From Caldimonas caldifontis (GTDB taxonomy: Bacteria; Pseudomonadota; Gammaproteobacteria; Burkholderiales; Burkholderiaceae_C), in contig NZ_PSNX01000003.1 of assembly GCF_002930615.1 (NCBI RefSeq), forward strand, positions 124,001 through 188,000: a DNA stretch of 64,000 nt, given 5' to 3'. Below, piece after piece: positions 16,618 through 26,766 of the stretch. A program made the position numbers and the translations under genes. Each line of letters opens with the position of its first letter. Within the stretch, counting starts at the first letter, position 1. The notes under the pieces were generated by a model that saw only the letters and a program-made list of their open reading frames with translations, had not been told where the DNA came from and made no database searches.

Positions 16618-16646
16618 TTGACAAAACAAGATATGTCTTGTAATTT
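16618..16646 (+). promoter_or_regulatory. hipBA promoter with internal operator
   Basis: A TTGACA -35 box, a 17-base spacer and TAATTT as -10. The spacer holds a perfect palindrome, ACAAGATATGTCTTGT (16626-16641). A repressor bound there would block RNA polymerase, as expected for autoregulation by HipB. Confidence 0.65.
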
Positions 16647-16667
16647 GCGCCGAACACACCATGCGGT

Positions 16668-16943
16668 ATGGACTACCCCCTCAAGACCCTCACTCAGTTG
16701 CGCCCACAGCTGACCGCGTTGCGCAAGAAGCGTGGCCTCACACAGGCCCAATTGGGTGCTGCCATCGGCGTCACACAAGCCCGTATCGTCGAGATCGAGG
16801 CCAACCCCGGTGTTGTCAGCCTGCAGCAGATCCTGCAGATCCTGCACGCCCTGGACGCTGAACTGGTGATTCGCGAGAGCAGTTCCACTCACGGGCCGGT
16901 AGCGGCCTCCACGCCCGCACCACCGAAACGGGGGCAGTGGTGA
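16668..16943 (+). CDS. hipB: HipB-like XRE antitoxin/repressor
   Basis: A 91-aa protein with a helix-turn-helix of the XRE class at about residues 15-65 (LRKKRGLTQAQLGAAIGVTQARIVEIE), and a flexible proline-rich tail. It should bind and silence the HipA kinase and repress its own promoter. Its stop codon lies 7 bases inside the hipA frame, the usual tight coupling of hipBA operons. Confidence 0.88.
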   Translation: MDYPLKTLTQLRPQLTALRKKRGLTQAQLGAAIGVTQARIVEIEANPGVVSLQQILQILHALDAELVIRESSSTHGPVAASTPAPPKRGQW

Positions 16944-18271
16944 GGTCGCGCCTCATGGCGTGGATGAACGGCCAGTTCGTCGGCACCTGGACCGTGGACC
17001 GCGGCAGCCACAGCTTCACGTATGACGAAGCCTGGTTGAGGTCGCCCCGGCGGCGCTCGCTTTCGCTGTCCCTGCCGATCACTGCCAACCGCGAAGTCCG
17101 CGGCCCCGCCGTGGCGAACTACTTCGACAACCTGCTGCCCGACAATGATCGCATTCGCGAGCGCGTGGCGCGGCGCTACCGCACCCGCTCGACGGAGCCC
17201 TTTGCGCTGCTCGAGGCCATCGGCCGCGACTGCGTCGGTGCCGTGCAGCTCCTGCCCGAGGGGATGGCGCCGCAGGGCTGGGACCGCATCGACAGCGAAC
17301 CGTTGAGCGAGCTCCAGGTGGCCAACATCCTGCGCGCCGTGCCGTCCGACAAGGTGCTGGGCCAGGCAGCCGATGACGAACTCTTCCGCATCTCACTGGC
17401 CGGTGCGCAAGAGAAGACAGCATTGCTGCACGACGGCCGCCAATGGTGCCGGCCGCACGGCGCCACCCCCACGACGCACATCCTCAAGCTGCCGCTGGGC
17501 CTGGTCGGCGGTTCGCGCCGCGTGGACCTGGGCGACTCGGTCGAGAACGAATGGCTGTGCTCACGCCTGCTGCATGCGCTGGGCCTGCCGGTGGCCCTCA
17601 CCGAGATGGCCCGCTTCGAGGATCAGAAAGCCCTGGTCGTCACCCGCTTCGACCGGGAACGGCAGATGTCCGAAAACGGCACCCCCTGGATCGCCCGCCT
17701 GCCCCAGGAAGACTTCTGCCAGGCCCTGGGCTACCCGCCCTCCAAAAAGTATGAGAAGGACGGCGGCCCTCGGATGGCCGACTGCCTGCGTCTGCTCGAA
17801 GGCAGTGCCGATGGCGGCGATCGCGCCTTCTTCGCACTCACGCAACTGAGCTTCTGGCTGCTGGCCGCCACCGACGGACACGCCAAGAACTATTCCATCT
17901 TCCTGGCGCCCGGCGACACCTACGTGATGACCCCGCTGTACGACGTGCTGTCGATCTTTCCCTATGTGGGCGAGGGGCCGAACCAGTTCCGCTGGCGCAA
18001 GGCCGAACTGGCCTTGGCGCTGCGCGCCAAAAACGTGCACTACGACCTGCACAACATCCAGGCGCGCCATTGGCACGGCCTGGCCATGAAGCAGGGCGGG
18101 ACGCCCCTATGGCACCAGATGCTGGCGCTCACCGAGCGCCTGGAGCCGGCCCTGCAACGCGTGGAAGCTGAACTGCCGGCGGACTTTCCGCAGCGCACCT
18201 GGGCCACGATCGCCCAAGGTGTTCGCGACCAGCTGGCCCGGTTCCGTGGGGGCCTGGCGGGCCTGTCCTAG
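16937..18271 (+). CDS. hipA: HipA serine/threonine kinase toxin
   Basis: A full-length HipA of 444 aa. N-terminal subdomain MNGQFVGTW, then the Gly-rich loop with the autophosphorylation serine in RISLAGAQEKTALL, HILKLP, the catalytic ATDGHAKNYS and metal-binding TPLYDVLS. The family phosphorylates glutamyl-tRNA synthetase or related targets and halts growth. All catalytic residues are present, so the toxin should be active. The start is GTG overlapping hipB; ATG at 16955 is an alternative six codons in. It ends four bases from the convergent kdsA. Confidence 0.9.
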   Translation: MVRSRLMAWMNGQFVGTWTVDRGSHSFTYDEAWLRSPRRRSLSLSLPITANREVRGPAVANYFDNLLPDNDRIRERVARRYRTRSTEPFALLEAIGRDCVGAVQLLPEGMAPQGWDRIDSEPLSELQVANILRAVPSDKVLGQAADDELFRISLAGAQEKTALLHDGRQWCRPHGATPTTHILKLPLGLVGGSRRVDLGDSVENEWLCSRLLHALGLPVALTEMARFEDQKALVVTRFDRERQMSENGTPWIARLPQEDFCQALGYPPSKKYEKDGGPRMADCLRLLEGSADGGDRAFFALTQLSFWLLAATDGHAKNYSIFLAPGDTYVMTPLYDVLSIFPYVGEGPNQFRWRKAELALALRAKNVHYDLHNIQARHWHGLAMKQGGTPLWHQMLALTERLEPALQRVEAELPADFPQRTWATIAQGVRDQLARFRGGLAGLS

Positions 18272-18275
18272 GCAG

Positions 18276-19127
<852 letters not shown>

Positions 19128-19221
19128 TCACGGATGAAATGCAGGGCGGATTGTCTCACCGAGCCCTCCACTTCTTCGACGGTCGCATTGCCGTGGGTCG
19201 CCAGATAGACTAGACTACCAA

Positions 19222-19235
19222 GACTTAGCTAAGTC
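19222..19235. promoter_or_regulatory. Candidate operator of the Phd-VapC module
   Basis: A perfect 14-bp palindrome, GACTTAGCTAAGTC, ending 8 bases before the antitoxin ATG. This is the usual position for Phd/YefM autorepression. A TAGAC repeat lies just upstream. Confidence 0.5.
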
Positions 19236-19243
19236 ACCCTGCC

Positions 19244-19486
19244 ATGCGAACCGTCAACATCCACGACGCCAAGACCCATCTGTCGCGCCTGCTCGAACAG
19301 GTGGCGCGCGGGGAGCCGTTTGTCATCGCCAAGGCCGGACGCCCCATCGCCAAGGTCGTCCCTCTGGACACCCCCGATCCCCGCCCGATACGGCGCCTGG
19401 GCTTTCTGGCCGGGCAGATCACCGTGCCCGACGACTTCGACACCCTGGGCCAGGCAGAGATCCAGCAGATGTTCTACGGCGAATGA
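19244..19486 (+). CDS. Phd/YefM-type antitoxin
   Basis: An 80-aa antitoxin. The N-terminal DNA-binding fold MRTVNIHDAKTHLSRLLEQVARGEPFVIAKAGRPIAKVVPL is characteristic, and the C-terminal third is the likely toxin-binding tail. It overlaps the toxin start by four bases (ATGA) and is preceded by a palindromic operator candidate. Confidence 0.88.
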   Translation: MRTVNIHDAKTHLSRLLEQVARGEPFVIAKAGRPIAKVVPLDTPDPRPIRRLGFLAGQITVPDDFDTLGQAEIQQMFYGE

Positions 19487-19869
19487 AGCTGCTGCTCGAC
19501 ACCCACCTGCTCCTGTGGGCCGCCAGCGCGCCGGAGCGCCTGTCGGAGGCGGCACGCATGCTGCTGACCGCCCCCGAAAACGAGCTGTTCTTCAGTGCCG
19601 CCAGCCTCTGGGAGGTGGCCATCAAGCGCGGGCTCGGGCGCAACGACTTCCAGGTGGACCCTCGCGTCCTGCGTCGCAGCCTGCTCGACAACGGTTATCA
19701 GGAACTGCCCGTGACCAGCGAGCACGCCGTCTCGGTCGATCAGCTACCGCCCGTGCACAAGGACCCCTTCGACCGGCTCCTGGTGGCCCAGGCCACGGTG
19801 GAGGGGGTCATGCTGCTCACGTCCGACACCCAGGTGGCCCGCTACCCGGGGCCCGTGCGTCGGGTGTGA
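19483..19869 (+). CDS. PIN-domain ribonuclease toxin (VapC type)
   Basis: A 128-aa PIN-domain protein, expected to cut RNA with a magnesium-binding acidic cluster: Asp6 (LLLDTHLLLW), Glu44 (SLWEVAIK), Asp94/Asp97 (KDPFDRLL) and Asp115 (TSDTQ). It pairs with the overlapping Phd-type antitoxin. Its 3' end overlaps the end of the convergent second VapC gene by 28 bases. Confidence 0.87.
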   Translation: MKLLLDTHLLLWAASAPERLSEAARMLLTAPENELFFSAASLWEVAIKRGLGRNDFQVDPRVLRRSLLDNGYQELPVTSEHAVSVDQLPPVHKDPFDRLLVAQATVEGVMLLTSDTQVARYPGPVRRV

Positions 19870-20267
19870 TCCGTCAACCAGTTCTCCACCCGCAAACCCG
19901 GGTAGCCTGCGAAATCGGCCTCGTTGTTCGTGACCAGGGTCAGGTCGAGACTGAGGGCGTGGGCGGCGATCAGGCGATCGAGCGCGTCGCGCCGGCGGTC
20001 TTTCACGGCTGCAGCCAGCACGCCATAGCGGTGCGCCTGTGCCTCGCCAAAGGGCAGGGCGGGCAGGTACTCGAGCAGCCGCACCAGCGCCATGTCGGCT
20101 CGATCGCGCACTGCTGTATCACGCTCCACCCCATGGCGCAGCTCGGCCAGCGTCACCACGGACATCACCGCCTCACCCACCTTGAGGGAGTCAAAGCACG
20201 CCAGCAGATCGGGCGGCTGTCGCTGGATCAGATGAATGCAGATGTTGGTGTCGAGCATGAAACGCAT
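19842..20267 (-). CDS. vapC: VapC-type PIN toxin
   Basis: 141 aa, resembling tRNA(fMet)-cleaving VapC: MRFMLDTNICIHLIQ (Asp6), TLAELRHGVE (Glu42), DALDRLIAAHA and LVTNNEADFAGYPGL. The ATG at 20267 is chosen; an in-frame TTG two codons upstream would overlap the antitoxin stop. It follows vapB directly. Confidence 0.87.
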   Translation of the reverse strand: MRFMLDTNICIHLIQRQPPDLLACFDSLKVGEAVMSVVTLAELRHGVERDTAVRDRADMALVRLLEYLPALPFGEAQAHRYGVLAAAVKDRRRDALDRLIAAHALSLDLTLVTNNEADFAGYPGLRVENWLTDHTRRTGPG

Positions 20268-20269
20268 GC

Positions 20270-20515
20270 TCAACGCTCCGGCAACCAGTCGCGCTCGGCC
20301 TGCTCCTGCTCACCCCGCCCTTCGGCCATGAAGCCCGGCGGAAACTCGGCCAGCACCTCGCGCAGGCCAGCCATGGTGCGACGGCGCACCGGGCGCACCA
20401 CCAGCGTGTCGCCCACCCGCTCGATCTCCACGTCCTGCATGTCGGCCGGGAACGCCAGTTCCTTGGGAATGCGCAAAGCCTGCGAATTGCCGCTGCGAAA
20501 GAGCCTGGAGAACAT
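20270..20515 (-). CDS. vapB: VapB-type (AbrB/SpoVT fold) antitoxin
   Basis: An 81-aa antitoxin. The swapped-hairpin DNA-binding motif is at the N-terminus, MFSRLFRSGNSQALRIPKEL, followed by VEIERVGDTLVVRP and a charged, flexible C-terminus (EGRGEQEQAERDW) that would clamp the toxin. The ATG at 20515 begins the domain exactly; the longer in-frame reading frame would run through the operator. Confidence 0.87.
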   Translation of the reverse strand: MFSRLFRSGNSQALRIPKELAFPADMQDVEIERVGDTLVVRPVRRRTMAGLREVLAEFPPGFMAEGRGEQEQAERDWLPER

Positions 20516-20531
20516 GATGCTGCCTCGGACG

Positions 20532-20559
20532 GAATGTAGTATATACAGTATATACATTC
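20532..20559. promoter_or_regulatory. vapBC operator/promoter with paired palindromes
   Basis: Two copies of the 8-bp palindrome GTATATAC (20539-20546 and 20548-20555), one base apart, flanked by GAATGTA and ATTC. It lies 17 bases upstream of vapB in an otherwise GC-rich region. Dimeric VapB/VapBC would be expected to bind here. Confidence 0.55.
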
Positions 20560-20628
20560 GCGTCCCTGCGTGGAAAGCGCCAGGCCCCAAGCCTGTGGAA
20601 AACAACATGGCGGCCCTGAACCCTTATC

Positions 20629-20955
20629 ATGATCACAGCCACCGACATCCATCTGCCCGCCCGCATGAAACCCTCCATCGCCCTTGCCATCCATCGGGAA
20701 GCGATCCGGCGCGTGGTGGAGGCCCATCGCGCCCGCAATGCTCGCGTTTTCGGCTCCGTCGTCCACGGCGACGATGCAGAGGGCAGCGATCTGGATATTC
20801 TGGTCGACCCCCTGCCCGAGGCAACGCTCTTCGACATTGGGGCCATCCGGCATGAACTGCTGGAACTCCTTGGCGTACCTGTCGATGTCCTGACGCCACG
20901 AGCGTTGCCTGAGAAGTTCCGCGCCAAGGTGCTCTCAGAAGCTCAACCGGTATGA
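20629..20955 (+). CDS. mntA: MNT-domain nucleotidyltransferase antitoxin (MntA)
   Basis: A 108-aa minimal nucleotidyltransferase with the active-site pattern FGSVVHGDDAEGSDLDILVD (Gly42, Ser43, Asp54, Asp56). MntA antitoxins AMPylate a tyrosine on their HepT toxin and so switch it off. The first 12 bases of this gene are identical to those of the second mntA copy near 47.9 kb, supporting the ATG at 20629 over one 12 codons in. It overlaps hepT by four bases. Confidence 0.88.
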   Translation: MITATDIHLPARMKPSIALAIHREAIRRVVEAHRARNARVFGSVVHGDDAEGSDLDILVDPLPEATLFDIGAIRHELLELLGVPVDVLTPRALPEKFRAKVLSEAQPV

Positions 20956-21338
20956 GCCGAGACAAACAACGTCTGATCGACTACCTGACGCACATCCTGG
21001 ACGCCATCGAGCGCATCGAGCGCTACACCACGGGTTTGAGCTTGTCGGGATTTCTGTCCGAAGCAATGGTGCAGGACGCCGTGATTCGCAACCTGGAAGT
21101 CATCGGCGAAGCCTGCCACAACATCGAGAAGCATCACACCGAGTTCGCGACAGCCCATACAGAGTTGCCTCTCGCCGTCGCCTACCAGATGCGCAATGCC
21201 GTTTCACACGGCTATTTCAACGTCGACCTCGAGATGGTGTGGGCAACGACTCGGGCAGACCTGCCCAGGCTTCACCAGCAGGTCAAGGCACTCTTGCTCG
21301 AGCAGTTGCACGGGGCCGACGAACAAGAGGCTCCATGA
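20952..21338 (+). CDS. hepT: HepT-like (HEPN) ribonuclease toxin
   Basis: A 128-aa all-helical HEPN RNase. The catalytic and modification motif R-X4-H-X-Y is intact as RNAVSHGY (Arg81, His86, Tyr88); the tyrosine is the known target of MntA AMPylation. Coupled to mntA through a four-base overlap. It ends four bases from the convergent ugd gene. Confidence 0.87.
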   Translation: MSRDKQRLIDYLTHILDAIERIERYTTGLSLSGFLSEAMVQDAVIRNLEVIGEACHNIEKHHTEFATAHTELPLAVAYQMRNAVSHGYFNVDLEMVWATTRADLPRLHQQVKALLLEQLHGADEQEAP

Positions 21339-21342
21339 GCCC

Positions 21343-22515
21343 TCAGGCATCCCCCCCGAACAGATCGCGCGTGTAGACCTTCTCGTCCACGTCGGCCAGC
21401 TCGGGCACGCGCCGGTTGGCCACGATCACGTCGGACAGGCGCTTGAACTCGGCCAGGTCGCGGATCACGCGCGAGTTGAAGAACTGCTCGTCCTTGAGCA
21501 CCGGCTCGTAGACGATCACCTCCACCCCCTTGGCCTTGAGCCGCTTCATCACGCCCTGCACGCTGCTGGCGCGGAAGTTGTCGCTCCCGGCCTTCATGAT
21601 GAGGCGGTGGATGCCCACCACCTTCGGATTGCGCTTGAGGATGTCGAAGGCCACGAAGTCCTTGCGCGTGGTGTTGGCCTCGACGATGGCGTGGATCAGG
21701 TTCTGCGGCACGTCCTGGTAGTTGGCCAGCAGCTGCTTCGTGTCCTTGGGCAGGCAGTAGCCGCCGTAGCCGAAGGAAGGGTTGTTGTAGTGGCGGCCGA
21801 TGCGCGGGTCCAGGCACACGCCCTCGATGATCTGGCGCGTGTCGAGCCCGTGCACCGCGGCATAGGTGTCCAGCTCGTTGAAATAGGCCACGCGCATGGC
21901 CAGGAAGGTGTTGGCGAAGAGCTTGATCGCCTCGGCCTCGGTGTTGTCGGTCAGCAGCACCGGCACGTCGGGCTTCAGCGCGCCTTCGCGCAGCAGGTCG
22001 GCAAACACCTGGCCGCGTTCGGACCGTTCGCCCACCACGATGCGCGAGGGGTGCAGGTTGTCGTACAGCGCCTTGCCTTCGCGCAGGAACTCGGGCGAGA
22101 AGATCAGGTTCGGGCTGCCCGTCTCCTGCTTCAGCCGCTCGGTGTAGCCCACGGGGATGGTGGACTTGATCACCATCACCGCCTGCGGGTTCACGGCCAT
22201 CACGTCGCGCACCACCGCTTCCACCGAACGCGTGTTGAAGTAGTTGGTCTCGGGGTCGTAGTCGGTGGGCGTGGCGATCACCACGAAGTCGGCGCCTTCA
22301 TAGGCCTCGCGCTTGTCGAGCGTGGCGCGCAGCTTCAGCGGCCGGGTGGCCAGGTAGTCCTCGATCTCGGCATCCACGATGGGCGAGCGCCGCGCGTTGA
22401 TCATCTCCACCTTGGCCGCATCGATATCGAGCGCCACCACCTCGTGGTGCTGCGCCAGCAGGATGGCGTTGGACAGGCCGACGTAGCCGGTGCCGGCGAT
22501 GGCGATCTTCTTCAT
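21343..22515 (-). CDS. ugd: UDP-glucose 6-dehydrogenase
   Basis: Oxidises UDP-glucose to UDP-glucuronate with 2 NAD, 390 aa, the size of E. coli Ugd. N-terminal NAD-binding [41 protein letters not shown], and the catalytic cysteine Cys254 in [14 protein letters not shown]. It is divergent from manC and probably belongs to the polysaccharide locus, which would give the polymer a uronic acid source. UDP-glucuronate could also feed lipid A or exopolysaccharide modification. Confidence 0.92.
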   Translation of the reverse strand: MKKIAIAGTGYVGLSNAILLAQHHEVVALDIDAAKVEMINARRSPIVDAEIEDYLATRPLKLRATLDKREAYEGADFVVIATPTDYDPETNYFNTRSVEAVVRDVMAVNPQAVMVIKSTIPVGYTERLKQETGSPNLIFSPEFLREGKALYDNLHPSRIVVGERSERGQVFADLLREGALKPDVPVLLTDNTEAEAIKLFANTFLAMRVAYFNELDTYAAVHGLDTRQIIEGVCLDPRIGRHYNNPSFGYGGYCLPKDTKQLLANYQDVPQNLIHAIVEANTTRKDFVAFDILKRNPKVVGIHRLIMKAGSDNFRASSVQGVMKRLKAKGVEVIVYEPVLKDEQFFNSRVIRDLAEFKRLSDVIVANRRVPELADVDEKVYTRDLFGGDA

Positions 22516-22783
22516 GAGGCAAGTGACCCAAGAGGGGCGCCTGACGCGCCGGAACGGCGCCTATTCTCGCATTGCCCCTGTCCAGGAGGGCCGTGGGGAC
22601 CAGCAACACCCCCTGAAGGGTGATTGACGCACTTTGTCACGTGGAGCGGGGCGGCAAAAGCTATGCCATGGGCTAAAGTCGCGCGAAAATCAGGCCTTCA
22701 ACTTATGTTCTTGGCGGCAGCGCCTTCTTGCTCTCCCTGTCGGTCGGCGTACAGCAGTTTCCAGCTTCCTCTCCCCTCCCTCC

Positions 22784-24214
22784 ATGCTGATCCCTGTCAT
22801 CCTGTCCGGCGGAGCCGGTTCGCGCCTGTGGCCCGTCTCCCGCGAAGGCCATCCCAAGCCCTTCATGAAACTGGCTGACGGCGAAACGCTGTTGCTGAAG
22901 ACCTATCGGCGTGCCGCCAGCGTGGCCACCGGGGGCGAGGTCGTCACGGTCACCAACCGCGACTACTTCTTCATGAGCAAGGACGAGTTCACGCGTGCCC
23001 ACCTGGGCGATGCCCTCTCGCCCAGCTACCTCCTGGAGCCCGCCGGGCGCAATACAGCGCCCGCCGTCGCCATGGCGGCCTTTCATGTCCAGGAGCGCCA
23101 CGGGGCCGATGCCGTGATGCTGATCCTGGCCGCCGACCACCTGATCGCCGATCGGGATCTGTTTGCCGGCGCCGTGCGGGACGCACACGCCCTGGCCAGC
23201 GACAACCGCCTCGTCACCTTCGGCATCGAGCCCACGGGGCCCGAAACGGGGTTCGGCTACATCGAGTGCGGCGAAGCCCAGGGCTCGGGCCGGCGTGCAT
23301 TGCGGTTCGTCGAAAAGCCTTCCCTGGAGCTCGCGCGGGAGTACGTCGGCTCGGGCCGCTACCTCTGGAACTCGGGCATGTTCTGCTTCAAGGCCGGCGT
23401 GATCCTGGAGGAACTGGCCCGGCATGCCCCTGATGTGCATGCGCGGGCCCAGGCCTGCTGGGATGCGATGGCGGTGGATCGCGATGCCAAGGGCGCGATG
23501 ATTGACCTGCCCGCCGAGCCGTTCGGTCAACTGCCCGACATCTCCGTCGATTACGCGGTGATGGAGCGTTCGGACCGGGTGAGTGTGGTCCCCGGCCGCT
23601 TTGGCTGGAACGACATCGGCTCATGGAACGCCATCAGCTCCCTCGTGCCGCCAGACGAACACAACAACCGCTGTGCGGGTGATGCCATCCTGGTGGACAG
23701 CCGCAACACCTTCGTCCAGAGCGAAGACCGCCTTGTGGCCGCCGTCGGTGTGGACGGCTTGATGATCGTCGACACCCCGGACGCCTTGCTGGTAGCCCGA
23801 CAAGACGCCGCACAGGACGTCAAGAAGGTGGTGGCCGCGCTCAAGCTGCGCAACCACGACGCCTACAAGCTCCACCGTACGGTCGCTCGCCCCTGGGGCA
23901 CCTACACCGTGCTGGAGGAGGGCCCCAACTTCAAGATCAAGCGCATCGAGGTGCGGCCCGGCGCCAGCCTGAGCCTGCAGATGCACCATCACCGCAGCGA
24001 ACACTGGATCGTGGTGAGCGGCGCCGCCAAGGTGGTCAATGGCGAGCAGGACATCTTCCTGCGCACCAACGAATCCACCTTCATCCCGGCGGGCCACAAA
24101 CACCGCCTGGAGAACCCGGGGAAGTTGCCGCTGGTGCTGATTGAGGTGCAAAGCGGCGACTATCTCGGCGAAGACGACATCGTGCGTTTCCAGGACGTGT
24201 ACGGACGCTGCTGA
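22784..24214 (+). CDS. manC: Mannose-1-phosphate guanylyltransferase / mannose-6-phosphate isomerase
   Basis: A bifunctional type II enzyme of 476 aa making GDP-mannose (and interconverting mannose-6-P and fructose-6-P). The nucleotidyltransferase motif is [21 protein letters not shown] at the N-terminus and FVEKPSLE further on; the C-terminal cupin has [11 protein letters not shown] and [17 protein letters not shown]. The start at 22784 begins the conserved domain; the longer frame has no supporting sequence. First gene of the large plus-strand capsule run; the 268-bp gap to ugd should hold both divergent promoters, though I see no clear boxes. Confidence 0.93.
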   Translation: MLIPVILSGGAGSRLWPVSREGHPKPFMKLADGETLLLKTYRRAASVATGGEVVTVTNRDYFFMSKDEFTRAHLGDALSPSYLLEPAGRNTAPAVAMAAFHVQERHGADAVMLILAADHLIADRDLFAGAVRDAHALASDNRLVTFGIEPTGPETGFGYIECGEAQGSGRRALRFVEKPSLELAREYVGSGRYLWNSGMFCFKAGVILEELARHAPDVHARAQACWDAMAVDRDAKGAMIDLPAEPFGQLPDISVDYAVMERSDRVSVVPGRFGWNDIGSWNAISSLVPPDEHNNRCAGDAILVDSRNTFVQSEDRLVAAVGVDGLMIVDTPDALLVARQDAAQDVKKVVAALKLRNHDAYKLHRTVARPWGTYTVLEEGPNFKIKRIEVRPGASLSLQMHHHRSEHWIVVSGAAKVVNGEQDIFLRTNESTFIPAGHKHRLENPGKLPLVLIEVQSGDYLGEDDIVRFQDVYGRC

Positions 24215-25572
24215 TGACGCTGAGCTGTTTCAAGGCCTACGACATTCGTGGGCGGCTCGGTGACGAGCTCAACGAGGACGTCGCCTACCGCATCGGCCGC
24301 GCCTACGGGCAGGTGATCCGTCCCCGGCGGATGGTGGTGGGGGGTGATGTGCGCCACACCAGCGAGTCGCTGAAACTCGCGCTCGCCCGCGGGCTGATGG
24401 ACGCCGGCAGCGACGTCATCGACCTCGGCCTCACGGGCACGGAAGAGGTCTATTTCGCCACCTTCCACCTCGGCGTGGATGGCGGCATCGAGGTCACGGC
24501 CAGCCACAACCCGATCGATTACAACGGGATGAAACTCGTCCGCGAGGGTGCCCGCCCCATCAGCGGTGACACCGGGCTGCGCGACATCCAGGCCGTGGCC
24601 GAACGCGGGGAGTTCGGCCCATCGGCCCACCGTGGCACGCTCACCCGGCAATCAACGCTGCCGGCCTATGTCGACCATCTGCTGGGGTACATCGATGCCC
24701 GGTCCCTGAAGCCCCTGCGCCTGGTCGTCAACGCCGGCAACGGCGCGGCCGGCCATGTGGTCGACGCCCTGGAGCAACGCCTCGCCGGCCTGGGCGCCCC
24801 GCTGCAGTTCATCAAGATCCACCACGAGCCCAACGGCAGCTTCCCGAACGGCATTCCCAACCCGCTGCTGCCCGAAAACCGGTCGGCCACCGCCGAGGCC
24901 GTGGTCCGGCATCAGGCCGACATGGGCATCGCCTGGGATGGTGACTTCGATCGATGTTTTCTATTTGATGAGGCCGGTCAGTTCGTTGAAGGCTATTACA
25001 TTGTCGGGCTGCTGGCGGCGGCTTTCCTGGCCAAGCACCCGGGGGAACGCATCGTCCACGACCCGCGCCTGACCTGGAACACCGTGGACATCGTTCGTGC
25101 TGCCGGCGGCGTCCCCGTGCAAAGCAAGACGGGCCACGCCTTCATCAAGGAGCGCATGCGGCTGGAAGATGCCGTCTATGGCGGCGAAATGAGCGCCCAC
25201 CACTATTTCCGGGACTTCGCCTACTGCGACAGCGGCATGATCCCCTGGCTGCTGGTGGCCGAGCTGATGAGCCGCTCGGGTCGCGCGCTCTCGACCCTGG
25301 TGCGCGAGCGCGTCGCCGCCTACCCCTGCAGCGGCGAGCTCAATTACCGCGTGACCGACATCGCCGGGGCCCTGGAGCGTGTCATGGCACACTTCGCATC
25401 CGCGAATCCAGCCATCGACCGCACCGACGGCCTCAGCCTGGCATTCGACGAGTGGCGCTTCAACCTGCGGGGCTCGAACACCGAACCGCTGCTGCGCCTG
25501 AACGTCGAAAGCCGAGGCAACGCCCAGCTCGTCGAGCAAGGTGTGCGGTGCATTGAACAATTGCTGGTTTGA
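24214..25572 (+). CDS. manB: Phosphomannomutase
   Basis: Converts mannose-6-P to mannose-1-P, 452 aa, length of CpsG/ManB. The phosphoserine loop is TASHNP (residues 95-100, Ser97), the metal-binding loop is WDGDFDRCF, the sugar-binding loop [12 protein letters not shown], and the phosphate-binding tail [15 protein letters not shown]. It overlaps manC by a single base (TGATG), so the pair is translated together. It supplies GDP-mannose to the gmd/rmd branch. Confidence 0.93.
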   Translation: MTLSCFKAYDIRGRLGDELNEDVAYRIGRAYGQVIRPRRMVVGGDVRHTSESLKLALARGLMDAGSDVIDLGLTGTEEVYFATFHLGVDGGIEVTASHNPIDYNGMKLVREGARPISGDTGLRDIQAVAERGEFGPSAHRGTLTRQSTLPAYVDHLLGYIDARSLKPLRLVVNAGNGAAGHVVDALEQRLAGLGAPLQFIKIHHEPNGSFPNGIPNPLLPENRSATAEAVVRHQADMGIAWDGDFDRCFLFDEAGQFVEGYYIVGLLAAAFLAKHPGERIVHDPRLTWNTVDIVRAAGGVPVQSKTGHAFIKERMRLEDAVYGGEMSAHHYFRDFAYCDSGMIPWLLVAELMSRSGRALSTLVRERVAAYPCSGELNYRVTDIAGALERVMAHFASANPAIDRTDGLSLAFDEWRFNLRGSNTEPLLRLNVESRGNAQLVEQGVRCIEQLLV

Positions 25573-25598
25573 TGGCGACCGGCAACGAATAGGTATTC

Positions 25599-26753
25599 AT
25601 GTCGCTCGCTCCGAACACGAGCGCTGAAGCGCCCAAGGGCTTCAAGCGCTTTTTCTCATTTGTCCGCAGGCACCGGCTCTTTGTGGCCACGGTGCTGGTC
25701 CCCACGCTGCTGGCAGCACTCTACTATGGTGTGTTCGCCTCGGATATCTATGTTTCCGAGTCGCGGTTCATCGTGCGCAGCCCCCAGAAGCAGCAGACGG
25801 GTGGTCTGGGGGCCTTGCTGCAAGGCACCGGCTTCTCCGGGTTCGCTCGGGCGCCGGATGACGTGTACACCGTGCATGACTACATGCTATCCCGCGACGC
25901 CCTGGGTCTGCTCGACGAGAAACTCGACCTGCGGGGAGCATTCTCCAATGACCGCATCGACCGCCTGAACCGCTTCCCGTCGCTCGATTTCGACGAGAGT
26001 TTCGAGGCTCTGCACCGCTACTACCAGAAGCGCGTGGCGGTGAACCTGGACACGTTGTCGTCCATTTCCACCCTCACCGTCACGGCTTTTTCGGCGGATA
26101 AAGCGCGGCAGATGAACGAACTGCTGCTTGAAGCCGCGGAGCAGCTCGTCAACAAGCTCAACGAACGGGGCCGGCAGGATCTCATCCGGTTCGCTGCCGC
26201 CGAGGTGGCCGAAGCCGAGCGCAAGGCCAAGGAGGCCGCCCTGGCCGTGGCGGTGTTCCGCAACCAGCAGGCGGTGGTGGACCCGGAACGCCAGACCACC
26301 ATCCACCTGCAGCAGATCTCCAAGCTCCAGGACGAGCTGATCCTCACCAAGACCCAGCTTGCCCAGTTGCGCGCCTTCACGCCCGACAACCCGCAACTGC
26401 CCGCCCTGCAGGTCAAGGCTCGCACGCTGCAGGGCGAGATCGATGCCGAGATCGCCAAGGTGTCCGGCGGCCGCAGCTCGCTCACCAACAAGGCTGCCGA
26501 GTTCCAGCGCCTGGCGCTGGAGCGCGAGTTTGCCGACCGCCAGCTTGCCGCGGCCCTGGTGTCGCTGGAACAGGCCCGCAACGAGGCCCAGCGCAAGCAG
26601 CTCTACCTCGAGCGCATCGTGCAGCCCAACCTCCCCGACGTGGCCACCGAACCACGCCGCCTGCGGTCCTTCCTCGCCGTGGTGGCGCTGGGCCTGGTGC
26701 TGTGGGGCATCCTCAGCATGCTGATCGCCGGCGTGCGCGAGCACCAGGACTGA
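25599..26753 (+). CDS. kpsE: Capsule export inner-membrane protein, KpsE-like
   Basis: A polysaccharide co-polymerase of the KpsE/CtrB/BexC family, 384 aa. Membrane segments are at about residues 29-48 and 352-376, and a long periplasmic region rich in coiled coil lies between. The N-terminal Wzz-like segment has SESRFIVRSP. The protein bridges the KpsMT ABC transporter and the outer-membrane channel. It is followed 13 bases later by kpsM. Confidence 0.9.
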   Translation: MSLAPNTSAEAPKGFKRFFSFVRRHRLFVATVLVPTLLAALYYGVFASDIYVSESRFIVRSPQKQQTGGLGALLQGTGFSGFARAPDDVYTVHDYMLSRDALGLLDEKLDLRGAFSNDRIDRLNRFPSLDFDESFEALHRYYQKRVAVNLDTLSSISTLTVTAFSADKARQMNELLLEAAEQLVNKLNERGRQDLIRFAAAEVAEAERKAKEAALAVAVFRNQQAVVDPERQTTIHLQQISKLQDELILTKTQLAQLRAFTPDNPQLPALQVKARTLQGEIDAEIAKVSGGRSSLTNKAAEFQRLALEREFADRQLAAALVSLEQARNEAQRKQLYLERIVQPNLPDVATEPRRLRSFLAVVALGLVLWGILSMLIAGVREHQD

Positions 26754-26766
26754 CCCCGGGGCCAGC

